Source: RGIG8748 sp045606045 (GTDB lineage Bacteria > Bacillota > Clostridia > UMGS1810). Taken from it: 8,445 nt of DNA. The stretch is taken from the NCBI GenBank assembly GCA_045606045.1, contig JAZURE010000039.1, positions 1 to 8,445 on the forward strand. The letters are read 5' to 3'. The notes below the pieces were generated by a model, which ran no database searches, had not been told where the DNA came from, and worked only from the letters and a program-made list of their open reading frames with translations. The position numbers and the translations under genes were made by a program. Of this stretch, positions 5,760 to 8,445 are shown one piece after another (position 1 is the stretch's first letter; every line of letters starts with the position of its first letter).

Positions 5760-7211
5760 CTATATTCCGTAGAAGCTGTATTTATTGTATTGCGGTAGGT
5801 CAAAAGACATATTAAGCGGATTGTCGCCATATCCCGACTGTGTTACTTTTGGCGCAGGATTTATAAGGTTTTCCATAAGAACATAACGCACGCAGTCATA
5901 TATGTGGTCCTCTCCCGAGGAATCGATATCCTCCACATTTACGCTGTCGTACACAAGAGCGGGTATTGTTCTTATAAAATTTACACAGTTTTCAAATACA
6001 TACATCATGGGTATGCCCTCGCTGTCAAAGCTTAAGCGGTAATGAAACTGCATTTTTCCTGCAAGGCGTTCATTGTCACCAAAATCGAAAAATACTCCCT
6101 CTTTTGAAAACATATCCGCTATGCTCTCGCCTGTTTCCGCTTTGGATATGGCGGGGTCTGCTATTCCTCGGATTCTTCTGCCCTTTAGATTGGGGTGCTC
6201 CCTCTCCATCTGCTTTATGGCGCCCGCAATCTGCTGAGGAGTGTATTTTACACCCTCATTGGGTGTTCCCGTGCAGCCGTAAAGCTCTGCTATTACATAT
6301 GCTCTGCCTTCGTGGTCTATGGCTATCCACTCTGCCGCAAAGGGTCTTGAATACCCAAAGTCAAATCCACGGTAGATCTTCCAGCTTTTTGGTATGGCAA
6401 AGGGCTTTATGACATGCGAAAACCGCCTGTCTTCATAGTGAGCGGGGTCATTTTTCCACTCAGAAAAGACCTGACCTGCGAAGCTGTCCCAGTCACCGTA
6501 CAGAAGCGCTCTTTTTTCCTTTTCGGGAAGAAGCGAAAGATTGGCAAGATAGTTAGGGTCGTTTTTAAGCAGTTCAGCATTGTCGAACACCGTAGACGGA
6601 ACAAAAATCCGCTTTCGTTCCATATTTATAACATTTCCGTCAGGGTCGGTAATCTGCATATTTGTCTTTACGGGAGTAAGCGGCGGAGCGCAGGTTATAA
6701 ATCTTTCCTTTACCCAGCTATGCCCTATACCTCCCGGGTTTGTAGTGGCTCTTATGTAGCACCTTGTACCCTCGCCCGACGGTCTGTTTCGGGAAAACAT
6801 ATAGGAATACTCATCCCATGTAAAGTGAGTAAGCTCGTCAAAGGCTATGAAATCATACCTTTTTCCCTGATAATTTATTCTGTCCTTGGTATGCTGCATT
6901 GCACCGAAATATATCTTAGCACCCGACGGAAAGCTCCAGAAGTGCTTACTGTCATTGTAGCTTGCCTTGGGATATGCCGCCTTGTACAAAGTACGGCTTC
7001 TGTCTATTAATTCCGAGAGCTGAGGATAGGTTTTTCGAAGTATAAGAGCACGGTAGTGCGGTATATGTACCTGACGGAGCGCCTCTGTAAGAAGTGCATC
7101 GGACTTGCCGCCGCCTGCCGCACCGCCATATAGTGCCTCATATTCTCCGCGCGACTGAAAAACTGCCTGTTTTTCCTGCGGAGTCCATATGGTTTTCCTA
7201 CTCTTCTTCAT
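5760..7211 (-). CDS. terL: Phage terminase large subunit (ATPase-nuclease)
   Basis: This is the motor that cuts concatemeric phage DNA and pumps it into the procapsid. The protein has 483 residues, a normal full length. Numbered from the ATG at 7211, the N-terminal ATPase has the Walker A motif GGAAGGGKS (29-37), Walker B FIAFDE (121-126) and the coupling motif ATTNPGG (155-161). The C-terminal RNase H-like nuclease has GFDFGYS (282-288), GIADPA (349-354) and DHIYDCVRY (435-443), which supply acidic metal ligands. The ATG is preferred to a TTG two codons earlier because AGAGGG lies 8 bases upstream. The gene overlaps the small terminase gene by 14 bases, so the two are probably translationally coupled. 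No portal gene follows, which is atypical. All motifs are present, so it appears intact. Confidence 0.95.
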   Translation of the reverse strand: MKKSRKTIWTPQEKQAVFQSRGEYEALYGGAAGGGKSDALLTEALRQVHIPHYRALILRKTYPQLSELIDRSRTLYKAAYPKASYNDSKHFWSFPSGAKIYFGAMQHTKDRINYQGKRYDFIAFDELTHFTWDEYSYMFSRNRPSGEGTRCYIRATTNPGGIGHSWVKERFITCAPPLTPVKTNMQITDPDGNVINMERKRIFVPSTVFDNAELLKNDPNYLANLSLLPEKEKRALLYGDWDSFAGQVFSEWKNDPAHYEDRRFSHVIKPFAIPKSWKIYRGFDFGYSRPFAAEWIAIDHEGRAYVIAELYGCTGTPNEGVKYTPQQIAGAIKQMEREHPNLKGRRIRGIADPAISKAETGESIADMFSKEGVFFDFGDNERLAGKMQFHYRLSFDSEGIPMMYVFENCVNFIRTIPALVYDSVNVEDIDSSGEDHIYDCVRYVLMENLINPAPKVTQSGYGDNPLNMSFDLPQYNKYSFYGI

Positions 7212-7722
7212 CCTCAAAGCCCTCTGTTACCTCACTTAAAACTATTATTCCTCCATCTTCGTCCTCTCCTGATGTATCATCTGACATACCAAGATGGATG
7301 TCCTTAATATCCTTGAGGGTTGACACAAGTTGTTTTAACCCCATTTTATCTATCATTCCGTCTATAATTTTTATATCTTCCTTTTCCTCCACCGTTTCGG
7401 TTAAGGGTTTTTTTGTATCGTAATCGTACTCTACTGTTTTGGTACGCTCCTTATTTTTTACGATACACCTGTCAAGCTCGGAGATAGACTTTTCTATTTT
7501 GTCCAGAAGCTTATCTGTTATGGCAAGAATTCTATCCTGTCTTGTCAAAGCCTTTGACACGCTTTCTTTTCTCTCCCTGTGCCAACCCTGCATGGCAGCC
7601 ACCTTTGAAAGCGAGCCGTAGGAAACACCGTGTTTGGCGCACAGCTCTCTGTAGCTCGCAGACGAAGAAAGGTACTCCTCCCTTATGATGTCCCAGTTTT
7701 CTGCCGTAGCTGTCACCTGCAC
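7198..7722 (-). CDS. terS: Phage terminase small subunit
   Basis: This 174-residue protein recognises phage DNA and recruits the large subunit. The N-terminus (about residues 9-52, with YRELCAKHGVSYGSLSKVA at its centre) is a helix-turn-helix of the type found in clostridial small terminases. A helical, coiled-coil-like stretch spans about 60-92, the expected oligomerisation region. Residues 147-174 are strongly acidic. The start is taken as GTG at 7722; a second GTG two codons on (7716) is also possible, and neither has a strong ribosome binding site. The 7 bases after the preceding gene's stop suggest coupling by re-initiation. Position immediately upstream of the large terminase supports the assignment. 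Confidence 0.85.
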   Translation of the reverse strand: MQVTATAENWDIIREEYLSSSASYRELCAKHGVSYGSLSKVAAMQGWHRERKESVSKALTRQDRILAITDKLLDKIEKSISELDRCIVKNKERTKTVEYDYDTKKPLTETVEEKEDIKIIDGMIDKMGLKQLVSTLKDIKDIHLGMSDDTSGEDEDGGIIVLSEVTEGFEDEEE

Positions 7723-7729
7723 TTTTTAA

Positions 7730-8020
7730 TTACAGATTTGCAGAAGCATCACTCTGAAGCTTTGCCTGATACTCAACGGCAAAGCTTGCCTGTTTCTCGC
7801 TGTTTGCAAGTGCAATGGCATACTTTCGTGGTATCTTTACCTCTACGCCTCTGGGCACTATCATGCCTACACCGTTTACTGCCACAAATACATCGTCCTT
7901 GTATTTGCTATTATCTTTGAAGAGTTTAACAGTTACCTTTTCATTATAATATGATTTTGCATCGGTCTTCTTTACCTTAACGGTATCTTTTGCCTTTGTT
8001 TCAGTTGTCTTTGTACTCAA
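7730..8020 (-). CDS. Small phage protein of unknown function, between capsid and terminase genes
   Basis: This 96-residue soluble protein has no signal peptide or membrane segment. The first 25 residues are rich in Lys and Thr and probably disordered. The rest (KVTVKLFKDNSKYKDDVFVAVNG, then VPRGVEVKIPRKYAIALANSEKQ) looks like a small beta-rich fold followed by a helix. I do not recognise a named family, although short proteins of this style occur in phage head gene clusters. The start is TTG at 8020, because an in-frame TGA lies two codons upstream and AAAGGA precedes it by about 10 bases. Two ATG codons nearby are in another frame that ends after nine codons. It lies 27 bases after the capsid gene, so a head-associated role is a reasonable guess. 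Confidence 0.75.
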   Translation of the reverse strand: MSTKTTETKAKDTVKVKKTDAKSYYNEKVTVKLFKDNSKYKDDVFVAVNGVGMIVPRGVEVKIPRKYAIALANSEKQASFAVEYQAKLQSDASANL

Positions 8021-8047
8021 TTTGCATCATTCCTTTCCTTTTTTATA

Positions 8048-8445
8048 TCAGTTCGCATTGCTTGCAAAGGTGGAAGAGCTTTCTATTCTTACAATGTAGT
8101 TATCCACAAGAAGCTCTGCAGCTTTTGTTCCCTTCCAGCCGGCTGTTGCCCTCTGGTTAAGCGGGTCTGCCGTACCGCCTGAGCCAACCTGCTTTACAAT
8201 GTGTTCAAGACCGCCGCCTGTAACCTCGGTAACGCCGTAGGCATTTGCACCCAAAACAAGTGTGGAATATATGCTCACACCGCCGTTTCCTGCACCGTCG
8301 CACACAACAGTAAAGCCGTCGGAAACATCAAAAGGCATTTCTTGCGGCATTGATGCAGGGTCAAAATAAACCATAAAGTCATCCGGAGCCACACCGCAGA
8401 TAGTTGCACTTACAGATTTTACTCCTCCCGCATTGGGTGAGGGGT
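8048..8445 (-). CDS. Major capsid protein, N4-gp56 family (C-terminal part, cut by the window edge)
   Basis: The frame is open from the window edge to the TGA at 8048-8050 and gives the last 131 residues. The stretch LVLGANAYGVTEVTGGGLEHIVKQ, followed by SGGTADPLNQRATAGWKGTKAAELLVDNYIVRIESSS, is characteristic of the C-terminal domain of N4-gp56-type major capsid proteins, which form the icosahedral head of the phage. The true start lies outside the window; a GTG at about 8392 is internal, because the frame continues upstream with matching sequence (NAGGVKSVSATICGVAPDDF). The capsid gene precedes rather than follows the terminase genes, the reverse of the common order. Confidence 0.87.
   Translation of the reverse strand, partial: PSPNAGGVKSVSATICGVAPDDFMVYFDPASMPQEMPFDVSDGFTVVCDGAGNGGVSIYSTLVLGANAYGVTEVTGGGLEHIVKQVGSGGTADPLNQRATAGWKGTKAAELLVDNYIVRIESSSTFASNAN

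Noticed and set aside
6414..7010. 198-codon open frame on the plus strand
   Set aside because: It is fully antisense to the large terminase gene, which has all expected motifs; no family features are visible in the plus-strand frame.
8021..8030. Two tandem ATG codons ahead of the 96-residue phage protein
   Set aside because: They are out of frame with that protein and open only nine codons; the TTG at 8020 fits the long frame.

Overview
The window looks like a chromosomal segment of a Gram-positive anaerobe of the class Clostridia, probably a gut Oscillospiraceae/Lachnospiraceae-type bacterium. The basis is S-layer homology (SLH) domains, a DUF4358 lipoprotein, a DHHW/MBOAT pair, strong GGAGG-type ribosome binding sites and a sigma-A promoter, all at moderate GC. 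This is inference from family content; no marker gene fixes the species. Every gene I accept is on the minus strand, so the reading order is from high to low coordinates.

Right part (5760-8445): four tightly packed phage morphogenesis genes. They are the C-terminal part of an N4-gp56-type major capsid protein (open at the window edge), a 96-residue unknown protein, a small terminase and a complete large terminase. The order is unusual, with capsid before terminase. After the large terminase no portal, protease or integrase follows; the phage block simply stops.

Middle (5377-5759): a gene-free stretch. It holds a nested, palindrome-rich repeat element of about 249 bp (5507-5755) with imperfect terminal inverted repeats, followed by a consensus sigma-A promoter (5414-5442) that drives the next operon.

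Left part (220-5376): one likely operon of five genes. They encode an exported SLH-SGNH hydrolase/transferase, a DUF4358 lipoprotein, an MBOAT O-acyltransferase, a DHHW (AlgX/AlgJ-like) protein and a purine-type phosphoribosyltransferase. The first four fit a machine that O-acylates a cell-surface polymer: MBOAT passes acyl groups across the membrane, and DHHW and SGNH proteins act outside. The SLH domains would hold the SGNH enzyme on a secondary cell-wall polysaccharide. The phosphoribosyltransferase has no evident link to this job.

Left end (1-228): a second palindrome-rich element that probably continues outside the window. Its inner end shares 24 identical bases (29 of 32 over a longer span) with the inner end of the 5507-5755 element. 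The two ends lie at the 3' ends of the phosphoribosyltransferase and large terminase genes. This repeat family is the most interesting structure here beyond ordinary genes.
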